From NCBI RefSeq assembly GCF_000264375.1, contig NZ_AJXW01000003.1, positions 62,001 to 126,000 on the forward strand: DNA of 64,000 nucleotides, given 5' to 3'. This DNA comes from Rhodanobacter thiooxydans LCS2. GTDB lineage: Bacteria > Pseudomonadota > Gammaproteobacteria > Xanthomonadales > Rhodanobacteraceae. This document shows, piece by piece, positions 22,292-30,222 of this stretch. The position numbers were made by a program, and so were the translations under genes. The notes beneath the pieces are model-generated. The model searched no databases and was not told where the DNA came from. It worked only from the letters and a program-made list of their open reading frames with translations. Positions within the stretch are counted from its first letter, which is position 1, and each line of letters opens with the position of its first letter.

Positions 22292-23358
22292 CAGACCAGC
22301 TCCGCCGTGCCGGCGACCAGCGGCAGCTCGCGCGAGCGCCAGCGCTGCTCGCCGCTGCGCGAGAACGCCAGCCACTGGTGGTCGCGCGCCGCCATCAGCG
22401 CGGACAGCTGCGGCAGCTCCAGCGAGAACGCCGCCGTGCTCATGCCGTCGGCCAGCACCGAGCGCCGCGCCACCACGGTCACGCTGGAATAACTCTGCGG
22501 CGACCAGCCGGTGCGTGGATTGACGATGTGGAACAGGCGCCGGTCGCTGGAGAAGAACACGCGGTAGTTGCCGGAAGTGGACAGCGCCGCGTTGCGCAGC
22601 TGCACCACCGCCGCCACCCGGCCCGTGTCGCGCGGGTCGACGATGCCCACGTTCCAGTGCCGCCCGGGATCGTTGCCGCTGATCGCCTGGATGTCGCCGC
22701 CGGCGTCGATCAGGGCGTACTCGATGCCCGCCGCGCGCAGCGCCGCGATGCCCTGGTCGACCACGTGGCCCTTGGCGATGCCGTCCAGGGTGATCGCCAT
22801 GCCCGGCCGCAGCAGACGCACGCCGCGAGCGTCCAGCACGAGGTCGCGATAGCCGACCAGTGCGTCGCGGTCTTCGGCCACGCGCTGCTCGCGCGCATCG
22901 GTACCGGCGACGCCGCGCAGCGTCTCGAAGTAGCGCAGCACCGGCAGCACGGTGACGTCGAACGCGCCGCCGGTCAGCGCCGACAGCGCCAGTGCCTCGC
23001 GCAATACCACGTGCAGGTTCGACGGCACCAGCGCCAGCCGGCCATCACGGTTCAGCCGCGACAGCGGGCTGACCGGATCGAAGCGGGTCAGCTCGGCCGC
23101 CGTGGTGGCCATGCGCGCGAACGCCGCCTCGATCGCCTCGCCTGCCGCCTGCACGTCGTCGCTCAGGCAGGTCACTGCCACCGAGGTCTGCATCAGCGTG
23201 CGCTCGCGGCGCACCTGCCACAGGTTCTGCTTGCGCTTGAGCACCGCCCAGCCGCCCGCGGCCAGCAGGCCGCCGGCGATGGCGAGCTGGCCGGCCTGCC
23301 GCAGCAGTCGCCGGCGCTCGGGCGAGCGCGGTTCGGTGGGTTCGATGGAGCGGTGCAT
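22291..23358 (-). CDS. apbE: FAD:protein FMN transferase, ApbE/NosX
   Basis: Transfers FMN from FAD to a Thr of target proteins; here the target is almost certainly NosR. 355 aa from the ATG at 23358, which has a GGGAGG ribosome site. A membrane or Tat-like start (RRRLLRQAGQLAIAGGLLAAGGW) is followed by the ApbE core: TSVAVTCLS, GGAFDVTVLPV, LDGIAKGHVVD, ALIDAGGDIQA and the C-terminal STAAFSLELPQ segment. It is placed directly before nosR with overlapping stop/start codons, the position of nosX in classical nos clusters. Confidence 0.95.
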   Translation of the reverse strand: MHRSIEPTEPRSPERRRLLRQAGQLAIAGGLLAAGGWAVLKRKQNLWQVRRERTLMQTSVAVTCLSDDVQAAGEAIEAAFARMATTAAELTRFDPVSPLSRLNRDGRLALVPSNLHVVLREALALSALTGGAFDVTVLPVLRYFETLRGVAGTDAREQRVAEDRDALVGYRDLVLDARGVRLLRPGMAITLDGIAKGHVVDQGIAALRAAGIEYALIDAGGDIQAISGNDPGRHWNVGIVDPRDTGRVAAVVQLRNAALSTSGNYRVFFSSDRRLFHIVNPRTGWSPQSYSSVTVVARRSVLADGMSTAAFSLELPQLSALMAARDHQWLAFSRSGEQRWRSRELPLVAGTAELV

Positions 23359-23401
23359 GGGAGGACCTCCCGGTGGTGCGAATGCGAAAAGGTATGGAGC
23401 G

Positions 23402-24481
23402 TCAGGCCGCGCTGGCTTCGACCCGTGGCGACGGTTGTGCCACGACGTCGGCGCCTTTGGCATCGCGCACGCCCAGGCGCCGCTGCAGTGCCGGGCTGGT
23501 GGTCGTGTACTGCAGGTTCACCTTGTCGCCTGGATGCAGGTGCGCATGCGCGGCGAACGCGCACAACGCGGTTTCGTGGAAACCCGACAGGATCAGCTTC
23601 TTCTTGCCGGGATAGGTGTTGATGTCACCCACCGCGAACACGCCGGGCACGGAGGTCTCGAACGTCGATGGATCGACCACCAGCTGCTGACGCTCCAGCG
23701 CCAGTCCCCAGTCGGCGATCGGCCCCAGCGCCGGATGCAGGCCCCAGAACACCAGCAGATGCGACGCCTCGATGCGCTGGACCATGCCGCTGCGTGTGCG
23801 CACGCGCACCTGCGACAGCGCGCCATCAGCCGTCTCCAGCCCGACGATGTCGCCTTCGCTGAACTGCATGCAGCCCTCGTCGCACAGCGCCTGCATGCGC
23901 GCCACGCTGGCGGGTGCCGCGCGAAAGCTGGACGAGCGATGTACCAGCACCAGGCTGCGTACCCGCTCGACCAGAGCCAGCGCCCAATCCAGCGCCGCGT
24001 CGCCGCCGCCGGCGATCACGATGTCCTGGTCGTCGAACAGGGCTGGCTGCGTCACCTTGTAGTGCAGCGTGCGGCCCACCAGCGGCGCGGCTTCCGGCAC
24101 GTCCAGCGTGCGCGGCGCGAACGCGCCCAGGCCGCCGGCGATGATCACCGCGCCGGCGTCGAACGCCAGGCCGCCACTGGTCTGCAGGTGAAAGCGGCCG
24201 TTGTCCATGCGCTGCAGCGAGGTGACGGTGTGGCCCAGGTGGAACTGCGGCGCGAACGGGCGGATCTGCTGCTGCAGGCGCTCGATCAACTCGCGCCCGC
24301 TGCACACCGGCAGCGCCGGGATGTCGTAGATCGGCTTGTCCGGATACAGCTCGACGCACTGGCCGCCGGCATGCGGTACGGCATCGATCACGTGCGCATC
24401 TACCCCCAGCAGACCCAGCTCGAAAACCTGAAACAGACCGACCGGGCCGGCCCCGATGATGATGGTGTCGCAGCTGATCAT
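23402..24481 (-). CDS. Ferredoxin/flavodoxin-NADP+ reductase, thioredoxin-reductase-like type
   Basis: 359-aa FAD/NAD(P) flavoprotein. GAGPVGL near the N-terminus binds FAD, a second Rossmann motif IAGGGDAALDWAL binds NAD(P)H, and GVFAVGDINTYPG is the C-terminal FAD motif. No CxxC redox pair is present, which separates it from thioredoxin reductase and fits the YumC-type ferredoxin-NADP+ reductase group. It is the first gene of the nos operon, 43 bp before apbE, an unusual companion that may supply or balance electrons for NosR or ApbE (inference). ATG 24481 is preferred to the in-frame ATG 24514, since the FAD motif then starts at the expected distance. Confidence 0.85.
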   Translation of the reverse strand: MISCDTIIIGAGPVGLFQVFELGLLGVDAHVIDAVPHAGGQCVELYPDKPIYDIPALPVCSGRELIERLQQQIRPFAPQFHLGHTVTSLQRMDNGRFHLQTSGGLAFDAGAVIIAGGLGAFAPRTLDVPEAAPLVGRTLHYKVTQPALFDDQDIVIAGGGDAALDWALALVERVRSLVLVHRSSSFRAAPASVARMQALCDEGCMQFSEGDIVGLETADGALSQVRVRTRSGMVQRIEASHLLVFWGLHPALGPIADWGLALERQQLVVDPSTFETSVPGVFAVGDINTYPGKKKLILSGFHETALCAFAAHAHLHPGDKVNLQYTTTSPALQRRLGVRDAKGADVVAQPSPRVEASAA

Positions 24482-24537
24482 GGATGAATCCGCCGTGTGA
24501 ACGGAGGGGATCATGCGCGCCCATGAGGGCGGTGTTT

Positions 24538-24551
24538 TTGATTTCGATCAG
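24538..24551 (-). promoter_or_regulatory. FNR/DNR-type box upstream of the nos operon
   Basis: TTGATTTCGATCAG on the plus strand (CTGATCGAAATCAA on the minus) matches TTGAT-N4-ATCAA with one mismatch. The centre lies 63.5 bp before the ATG of the reductase gene; a class II site at -41.5 would place the transcription start near 24503. Denitrification genes are commonly controlled by such sites through FNR, ANR or DNR. Function is inferred. Confidence 0.65.
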
Positions 24552-24620
24552 CTGCGCCGGCGGCGATTTGTGTGGTCGAATGCCGCATGGGCGGCCGCTC
24601 GGTCGACGCCGGTCGGCGCG

Positions 24621-27047
24621 TCAGCGTGCGACCGGTTGCAGCACCAGCGTGTGCTGCGGCAGTCCCGGCAGCAGCGGCGTTGGTCGACCGGCGACCCAGT
24701 CCGCGTGGCCCGCGCCGAAATACGGCGACAGCGGGTGATCGCTCTGGCCGCCGGGCATGTTGAGGATGCCGTGGGCCTCCTGGCCGGGAGCCACGACCAG
24801 GTGCTCGGAGGCACCGAAGCCGGGCGCGGCGACGTGCGGCATATTGTTGTCGCCTGGCATCGGCTGGTCGGGCATGTCGATGAAGCGGGCCAGCCACGAT
24901 GGCAGCGCGGCGGACAACGGGTGGCGGATGCCGGCGCGGTTGTGTTCGCCCCAGCTGCGCGCAGCGAGGCCGCCGGATTGCTGACCGAGTTCGTCCGCCA
25001 CCCGCTTCGCCGCGTCGATGAGCAGGGCGTGCCAATCCGGATATTTCGGATCGAGCCATGCCATCGGCTGCTGACGGACCAGGGCCCACACCGCCGCCTC
25101 GGCGCTGGTCTCGCGGGGCCAGCTGAAATCCGCGTAGCGCTGCTGCACCCGGGCGGCGAGCGGCGCCAGCACCGCTTCGCCGACCTGGTTGCGGAAGGCG
25201 CGCACCAGTCGGTAATCGACGCTGTCGACGGCGGCGCGGCCGCCCCATGCAGCGGTGAGCCGGCGCAGCTGCTGCAGTGACGGGTCGCGGTTGTCGGCCA
25301 GGGTGTCCTGCAGCAGGCGTTGCCAGCGGGCGAGGAACAGCGCACGGTCGTCCAGCTGGATGTCGAGCAGGGCACCGGGGGTGAAGCTGGCGCGGGCACG
25401 CAGGTCGTCGCGGATCTGCTGGGCGCGGGCGCCGACGTCGTGGCCGCCGTTGCCGAGCAGAGCCAGCGCGTCGCCGTCGACGGTGCGGTTGTTCGCCGTC
25501 CACAGGCGGCCATCGGCGGGGTTCTCGATGCGCGGGTACTGCGCGGGCGCGGCCCAGCCCTGCCAGCCGCTGCCGGGCGCCGACCAGTCCGACGGCAGCA
25601 GCCGGTCGATGCCGGCGCGCAGCGGGATGCTGTTGCCGGCGATGGTCCAGCCGATGTGGCCGGCGCGATCGGCGACCAGCAGGTTCTGCGGCGGTATGCC
25701 GAGCCGCGGCGCCAGCTCGATTGCCGCGGCCACGTCGGGTGCGCGTTCCAGCTGCATCAGGTCGAGGTTGTAGCCGTGCGCGCGGCCGCCGATCCAGGCC
25801 AGCGCCAGCGGCGTGCTGTCGATGTCGCTGCCCATGATCGGGCCCCAGCGGGTGTCTTCGACCTTGAGGATGGTGTCGGGCTGACCCTTGACCCGGATGT
25901 GCTCCTCATGGGTTTCGATGCTTGCCCAGCCGTTCGCCACCTTGTAGCGGGAAGCATCGGCCGGATCGCGCAACACGCGTACCCAGTCCTGCCAGTCGCC
26001 GTAGCTGTTGGTGAAACCCCAGGCGATCTGGCCGTTGGAGCCGACGATGATCGCCGGCGTGCCGGGCAGGCTGACGCCGTTGATGTCACGCTGGCTGCCC
26101 GGCGCAGTGGGATCGGGATAACGCAGGCGGGTACGGAACCAGATGTTCGGCACGCGCAGGCCCAGGTGCATGTCGTTCGCCAACATCGCTGCGCCGTTGC
26201 CGGTGAGCGTGCCGGCCACGGCGAAGTTGTTGCTGCCGGGGCGCGGCGTATCCAGTGCCGGCACCAGCGCGGCAGCCAGGCTGGTCGAGGCCGCAGCGGT
26301 TGGCAGCCGACGCAGGTCGAACACGTCAGCGTCCGGAACCACCGGCGGGCGCGACAACCAGCCGCTCAGCGGTGCCTCCCAGTCGGGGTCGGGCGCCAGC
26401 AGGAAATCCACCAGTGCGCCGGGCAGCACCGCGCGCATCTGCGCCATGCGCAGCTCGCGTTCGTTGCGGCCGCCGCTGTTCAAGTCCAGGTACATCGCGG
26501 CGATCACCAGCATGCTGTCTTCCGAACGCCACGGCTGCGGCCGACTGCCCAGCAACAGGTATTCCCACGGCCGCACGCGCAGGTCGGCCAGGCCGGCGTT
26601 GACGCCGTCGCGGTAGCGGTCCAGCTGGTGCTGTTTCGTGGGCGTCAATTGCGCATAGGCGGCCGCGACCACGGCGCGCAGGCGGTGGCGGCGATGGTCC
26701 AGATCGGTCTCCAGCGCGGCCGGCCCGACCAGCGCGGACAATTCGCCGGCGCTCACGCGACGCATCAGGTCCATCGCGAAGAAGCGCTCCTGCGCATGCA
26801 CGTAGCCCAGCGCGTAGCTGAGGTCGGTGCGGCTTTTCCCAACGAGGGTGACCGTGCCCAGCGCGTCGCGGTCGAGGCTGACCGGCGCCGTCAGGCCAGC
26901 AGCCTGGCGTGTGCCGTCAAGCTGCGCACGGCTGCCGGCGAGCAGCCACCCCAGCACGATGAAGGCAACCGCCAGCAGCGCCAGCAGGACCAGCGACAGG
27001 GCGCGCAGGAGGCGCCAGCGGGATTTCCTCCGTGAGGTTGCCGTCAT
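24621..27047 (-). CDS. Penicillin acylase family Ntn-hydrolase (membrane-anchored)
   Basis: 808-aa amide hydrolase precursor that self-cleaves to an alpha/beta heterodimer. An uncleaved-looking N-terminal membrane helix (LLRALSLVLLALLAVAFIVL) anchors it; the catalytic Ser is at PGSNNFAV (Ser272), the start of the mature beta chain. Other family blocks: LGYVHAQERFFAMDLMRR, LANDMHLGLRVPN, and the C-terminal NNMPHVAAPGFGASEHLVV. Substrates could be acyl-homoserine lactones, penicillins or N-acyl peptides; which one is not shown by sequence. Its ATG overlaps the stop of the preceding glycosidase-like gene as ATGA (27044-27047). Confidence 0.93.
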   Translation of the reverse strand: MTATSRRKSRWRLLRALSLVLLALLAVAFIVLGWLLAGSRAQLDGTRQAAGLTAPVSLDRDALGTVTLVGKSRTDLSYALGYVHAQERFFAMDLMRRVSAGELSALVGPAALETDLDHRRHRLRAVVAAAYAQLTPTKQHQLDRYRDGVNAGLADLRVRPWEYLLLGSRPQPWRSEDSMLVIAAMYLDLNSGGRNERELRMAQMRAVLPGALVDFLLAPDPDWEAPLSGWLSRPPVVPDADVFDLRRLPTAAASTSLAAALVPALDTPRPGSNNFAVAGTLTGNGAAMLANDMHLGLRVPNIWFRTRLRYPDPTAPGSQRDINGVSLPGTPAIIVGSNGQIAWGFTNSYGDWQDWVRVLRDPADASRYKVANGWASIETHEEHIRVKGQPDTILKVEDTRWGPIMGSDIDSTPLALAWIGGRAHGYNLDLMQLERAPDVAAAIELAPRLGIPPQNLLVADRAGHIGWTIAGNSIPLRAGIDRLLPSDWSAPGSGWQGWAAPAQYPRIENPADGRLWTANNRTVDGDALALLGNGGHDVGARAQQIRDDLRARASFTPGALLDIQLDDRALFLARWQRLLQDTLADNRDPSLQQLRRLTAAWGGRAAVDSVDYRLVRAFRNQVGEAVLAPLAARVQQRYADFSWPRETSAEAAVWALVRQQPMAWLDPKYPDWHALLIDAAKRVADELGQQSGGLAARSWGEHNRAGIRHPLSAALPSWLARFIDMPDQPMPGDNNMPHVAAPGFGASEHLVVAPGQEAHGILNMPGGQSDHPLSPYFGAGHADWVAGRPTPLLPGLPQHTLVLQPVAR

Positions 27048-27868
27048 GGTCTGGCGAACACCGCGAAGATGCCCGCGTACGGCTTGACCATGAACGCCGG
27101 CGCGCCGGCATAGCCTTCGCCGTCCACATACAGCTGCGAGATGCTGCCGTCCAGATAGAGGGCGTCGCGGCAACCCAGCTTGTCGCGGAACAGCCGTCCG
27201 AACGCGTGGAAGTTCACCGGCGTCTCGCTCACCGCGAACACCACCTCGGTGGGCGTGCGTGCGCATACGCCGCTGCGCCATTTCATGCTGGCGGAGTCGT
27301 CGACGAACTGCTCGTTGAGCTTGCCGTCGATCAGCAGCATCGGCCCGGACTGGGTCGCCCACTGCGCGCTCTTGCCGTCGGCCTTGAACGCGGCGCTGGT
27401 GCGTACCGCGGCATGGCCGTCCGGGTACACCGCGAACACGCCATTCGGCAGCAGCGAGAAATTGCCCGAAGCCGGGTTGCCGTGCGCCAGGTTCAACGGC
27501 ACCACCGTCTTGCCGTTCTCCACGTGCAGGCCCAGCGGCGCGAACTTGTGATCGTAGATGCCCGCATTCGCCGCGAACAGCAGGTGCTGGCCACGGGCTT
27601 CGCCCCACTGGCGCAACGCCTCGATGCTGCCGAACGGCTGGCCGCTGGCGGACTCGCGCCAGTGCAGGCTCAGCTGCTCGCGCTTCAGGTTGATGTGCAC
27701 CACGCGGTAATTCTGGCCTTCGAACGCCAGCTCTCGGCTGTCCAGCGCCCGTGCGCCCGGGGCGCAACCGCCCACGCCGGCAAGCAGCAGGAACAGCAGC
27801 GCGGGCAGCAGCACGCGCCGCGGTGGCCGGATCGGAAATGGTCGGGGCGGGAAAACGGAGGCGCGCAT
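27044..27868 (-). CDS. Phosphodiester glycosidase-like (NAGPA domain) lipoprotein
   Basis: 274 aa with a lipoprotein signal (RVLLPALLFLLLAGVGGCAPG, lipobox GGC). The body has the NAGPA/DUF2233 pattern: LLFAANAGIYDHKFAPLGLH, NFSLLPNGVFAVYPDG, ATQSGPMLLIDGKLN, RTPTEVVFAVS and GCRDALYLDGSISQLYV. This fold occurs in lysosomal uncovering enzyme and in bacterial exopolysaccharide-associated proteins and cleaves GlcNAc-phosphodiesters or similar bonds; the substrate here is unknown. It is coupled to the acylase gene by a 4-bp overlap. Confidence 0.85.
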   Translation of the reverse strand: MRASVFPPRPFPIRPPRRVLLPALLFLLLAGVGGCAPGARALDSRELAFEGQNYRVVHINLKREQLSLHWRESASGQPFGSIEALRQWGEARGQHLLFAANAGIYDHKFAPLGLHVENGKTVVPLNLAHGNPASGNFSLLPNGVFAVYPDGHAAVRTSAAFKADGKSAQWATQSGPMLLIDGKLNEQFVDDSASMKWRSGVCARTPTEVVFAVSETPVNFHAFGRLFRDKLGCRDALYLDGSISQLYVDGEGYAGAPAFMVKPYAGIFAVFARP

Positions 27869-27964
27869 CCGTCGATGGTCGCCGGCCGGCCGTGCCGGTG
27901 CAAGTCCGTCCCTGCGCCACGCGCCCGCTGCCGCTAAACTGGGTCCTTTTCGCGGTGCCCGCCC

Positions 27965-28453
27965 ATGCCCTATACCCCGATAGTGGCGACGCTCGGCTAC
28001 GTGCTGTCGCCGGATCGCAGCGAAGTGCTGATGATCCACCGCAACGCCCGCCCGGACGACCTGCACCTGGGCAAGTACAACGGCCTCGGCGGCAAGATGG
28101 AGCCGGGCGAGGACATCGCCGCCTGCATGCGCCGCGAGATCCGCGAGGAAGCCGGCATCGAATGCGAATCGATGCAGCTGCGCGGCACCTTGAACTGGCC
28201 CGGCTTCGGCAAGCAGGGCGAGGACTGGCTGGGCTTCATCTTCCTGGTCGACGGCTTCAGCGGCGAACCGCACCAGGGCAACCACGAGGGCACGCTGGAG
28301 TGGGTGCCGCGCGCGCGCCTGATGGAACTGCCGATGTGGGAGGGCGACCGCCACTTCCTGCCGCTGGTGTTCGACGCCGACCCGCGCCCGTTCCACGGCG
28401 TGATGCCGTACAAGGACGGCCGCATGCAGTCGTGGTCGTACAGCCGGTTGTGA
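27965..28453 (+). CDS. Nudix hydrolase, MutT/8-oxo-dGTP diphosphatase-like
   Basis: 162 aa. The complete Nudix box is present as GKMEPGEDIAACMRREIREE followed by AGIE (positions about 43-66), fitting Gx5Ex7REUxEExGU. N-terminal YTPIVATLGYVLSPD and later GFIFLVDGFSGEPHQG, EWVPRARLMELPMWEGDR match the MutT/NUDT1-type 8-oxo-dGTP diphosphatase layout. It would remove oxidised nucleotides. It is divergent from the glycosidase-like gene and ends 27 bp before the convergent lplA stop. Confidence 0.9.
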   Translation: MPYTPIVATLGYVLSPDRSEVLMIHRNARPDDLHLGKYNGLGGKMEPGEDIAACMRREIREEAGIECESMQLRGTLNWPGFGKQGEDWLGFIFLVDGFSGEPHQGNHEGTLEWVPRARLMELPMWEGDRHFLPLVFDADPRPFHGVMPYKDGRMQSWSYSRL

Positions 28454-28480
28454 GTGAAGCGTCGGAGCTGTCGCCCTCGC

Positions 28481-29257
28481 TCACGCCACGTCGGTAAGCC
28501 ACGCCGGACTGCCGAACTTGCCTTGTGCGAGCGCTTCGGCCTGAGCCAGTTCCTCGGCGCTCAGGTAGTCGTCGGTGAGGCCGTGCAGGCGGCGGAAGGT
28601 GGCGGTCATGCGCTCGATCACCGCCTCGCGCGGCAGGCCGGTCTGGCTGCGCAGCGGATCGACCCGCTTGGCGGCGCTCTGGGTGCCCTTGTCCGACAAC
28701 TTCTCGCGGCCGATGCGCAGCACCTGCAGCATCTTCGCCGCGTCGATGTCGTAGGCCATGGTGACGTGGTGCAGCACCGCGCCGCCGCGGTGCACCTGCG
28801 CGGCGCCGGCGATCTTGCCGCCCTCGGAAGTGATGTCGTTGAGCGGCTGGTACCACGCCTTGATGCCCAGCTCGGCCAGCGCTTCCAGTACCCACTCGTC
28901 GAGGAAGGCATAGGCTTCCTGGAACGACAGGCCCTTGACCAGCGACTGCGGTGCGTAGATCGAGTAGGTGATGGTGTTGCCGGGCTCGATGAACATCGCG
29001 CCGCCGCCGGAAACCCGGCGCACCACCTCGATGCCGTGGCGCCGCGCGGCCTCGCCATCCACCTCGTTGCGCAGCGACTGGAAACGGCCGATCACCACGG
29101 CCGGCGACGCCCATTCCCAGATGCGCAGGGTGGGTGCGCGGCGACCGGCGCCGACCTCGTGGGTCAGCACGTCGTCCAGCGCCATGTGCAGGGTGGGTGA
29201 TTGCGGTGCGGTGTGGATCAGCTGCCAGTCGTGGTCGCGCCAGTCGGTACGCATCAT
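28481..29257 (-). CDS. lplA: Lipoate-protein ligase A, catalytic domain protein
   Basis: 258-aa biotin/lipoate ligase-fold enzyme that activates lipoate with ATP and attaches it to E2 or H proteins. Visible: RRVSGGGAMF (80-89), the lipoyl-AMP binding loop, and the catalytic Lys in EGGKIAGAAQ (Lys148). It ends near PAWLTDVA without the C-terminal accessory domain found in single-chain LplA. That domain is a separate gene just upstream, overlapping as ATGA (29254-29257), so this is a two-subunit ligase. Confidence 0.92.
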   Translation of the reverse strand: MMRTDWRDHDWQLIHTAPQSPTLHMALDDVLTHEVGAGRRAPTLRIWEWASPAVVIGRFQSLRNEVDGEAARRHGIEVVRRVSGGGAMFIEPGNTITYSIYAPQSLVKGLSFQEAYAFLDEWVLEALAELGIKAWYQPLNDITSEGGKIAGAAQVHRGGAVLHHVTMAYDIDAAKMLQVLRIGREKLSDKGTQSAAKRVDPLRSQTGLPREAVIERMTATFRRLHGLTDDYLSAEELAQAEALAQGKFGSPAWLTDVA

Positions 29258-29544
29258 GCAGCAGGTTCCTTGTGCAGGGCGCGGCGCACGGCCACCGCGA
29301 TGGCTTCCGGAGAAATACCGTACATCATGACGTCGGCAGCGAGCGCGTCGCGCACGGCGGCGGCGAGCGCGGCTTCGTCGGCATGCCCGGGCTGGCCCGT
29401 CAACGCGCCGTTGATCGCCTGCAGCGCGCTGTCCGGTTCGAGGAAGAAATCGCCGCTGAGCTGCACCTCGGCAAGGCGGCCGTCGCGCAGCTCAAGGTCG
29501 ATCACCACCAGTTTGCCGCCGGGCATCTTGTATTCGCCGTGCAT
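29254..29544 (-). CDS. Lipoate-protein ligase accessory subunit (LplB-type, C-terminal domain as separate gene)
   Basis: 96 aa: MHGEYKMPGGKLVVIDLELR, then RLAEVQLSGDFFLEPDSALQ and a helix-rich tail. The GGKLV...D...G.i....i.GDFF.ep pattern is the lipoate ligase C-terminal domain that in bipartite ligases (known from Thermoplasma) is needed for lipoyl-AMP formation. Its stop overlaps the ATG of the catalytic subunit, so both are made together. The split arrangement is well described in archaea and some bacteria; it is not the E. coli form. Confidence 0.85.
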   Translation of the reverse strand: MHGEYKMPGGKLVVIDLELRDGRLAEVQLSGDFFLEPDSALQAINGALTGQPGHADEAALAAAVRDALAADVMMYGISPEAIAVAVRRALHKEPAA

Positions 29545-29589
29545 CGAGATGCGTCCCTTGCGTGATCCTGCGATTATAGCTTTGCCCGG

Positions 29590-30015
29590 TCAGTGGCCGC
29601 GGTCGTGGAAGTGGCCGCTGCCGGCGCCAACCGAGATGCTGACGCCGCCGGTGGGGTGGTCGCAGCTGCCGAACGCCTGGCTGAGGTTCACCGTGCCGGT
29701 CTGGTAATTGCCGCTCACGTGATTACCGCCCACCACGCCCATGCCGACGCTGCCGTGCATCTGCGGCTGGTTGTAGGTGGAATCGTCGCAGTCGGGGCGC
29801 TCGCTGCTGGCGACGTCGGCGTTGCCCATGCGCCCGCTGGTGTCGCCGTAGTACGTGCCGGGCGCGTCGCGGGTCGGTGCGGCAGCGGTGCTGCTGGCGG
29901 CAGGGAGGTCGCCGGGCGGCAGTTTCAGGTTCAGGGGCTTGCCGGCGCTCTGCGCCCCGGCCGGCGCGGCGAGCAGCATGGCCAGCAGGGCGGGAAGAAA
30001 ACGTGGGATGTTCAT
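29590..30015 (-). CDS. Secreted hypothetical protein, 141 aa
   Basis: A Sec signal (FLPALLAMLLAAPAGA, cleavage before QS) is followed by a Pro/Ala/Thr-rich stretch and a Gly/Asn-rich part with VGGNHVSGNYQTGTVNLSQA and GGVSISVGAGSGHFHDRGH. Two Cys (RPDCDD and GSCDHP) could form a disulfide. No family is recognised. It lies 45 bp upstream of the two lipoate ligase genes on the same strand. ATG 30015 is chosen because the signal starts there; an in-frame ATG further upstream adds Arg-rich sequence. Confidence 0.6.
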   Translation of the reverse strand: MNIPRFLPALLAMLLAAPAGAQSAGKPLNLKLPPGDLPAASSTAAAPTRDAPGTYYGDTSGRMGNADVASSERPDCDDSTYNQPQMHGSVGMGVVGGNHVSGNYQTGTVNLSQAFGSCDHPTGGVSISVGAGSGHFHDRGH

Positions 30016-30113
30016 GCGTGCTCCGAGGCTGTCACGTATCCAACGCGCGAGCTGCGTCGGCGTGTACATCCCTGTTGGAAAGGTCGCGCGCCGACAAGTT
30101 CCTGCCTCTCGCC

Positions 30114-30185
30114 GTAGGGCGGGCAATGCCCGCCGCTGTTGGCCGCGATGTCTGTCGAAGAGCCGGCGGGCATTGCCCGCCCTAC
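30114..30185. repeat. REP-type inverted repeat (GTAGGGCGGGC family)
   Basis: Two perfect inverted 21-nt arms, GTAGGGCGGGCAATGCCCGC(C) at 30114-30134 and its exact complement at 30165-30185, separated by 30 nt. Each arm is itself a near-palindrome (GGCGGGCaATGCCCGCC). It lies downstream of parC and upstream of the secreted protein gene. The first 11 nt of another copy close the window at 63990-64000. Confidence 0.9.
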
Positions 30186-30222
30186 GAAGCCGTCCTGCGG
30201 ATGGAATGCGGGTTGGCTCAGC

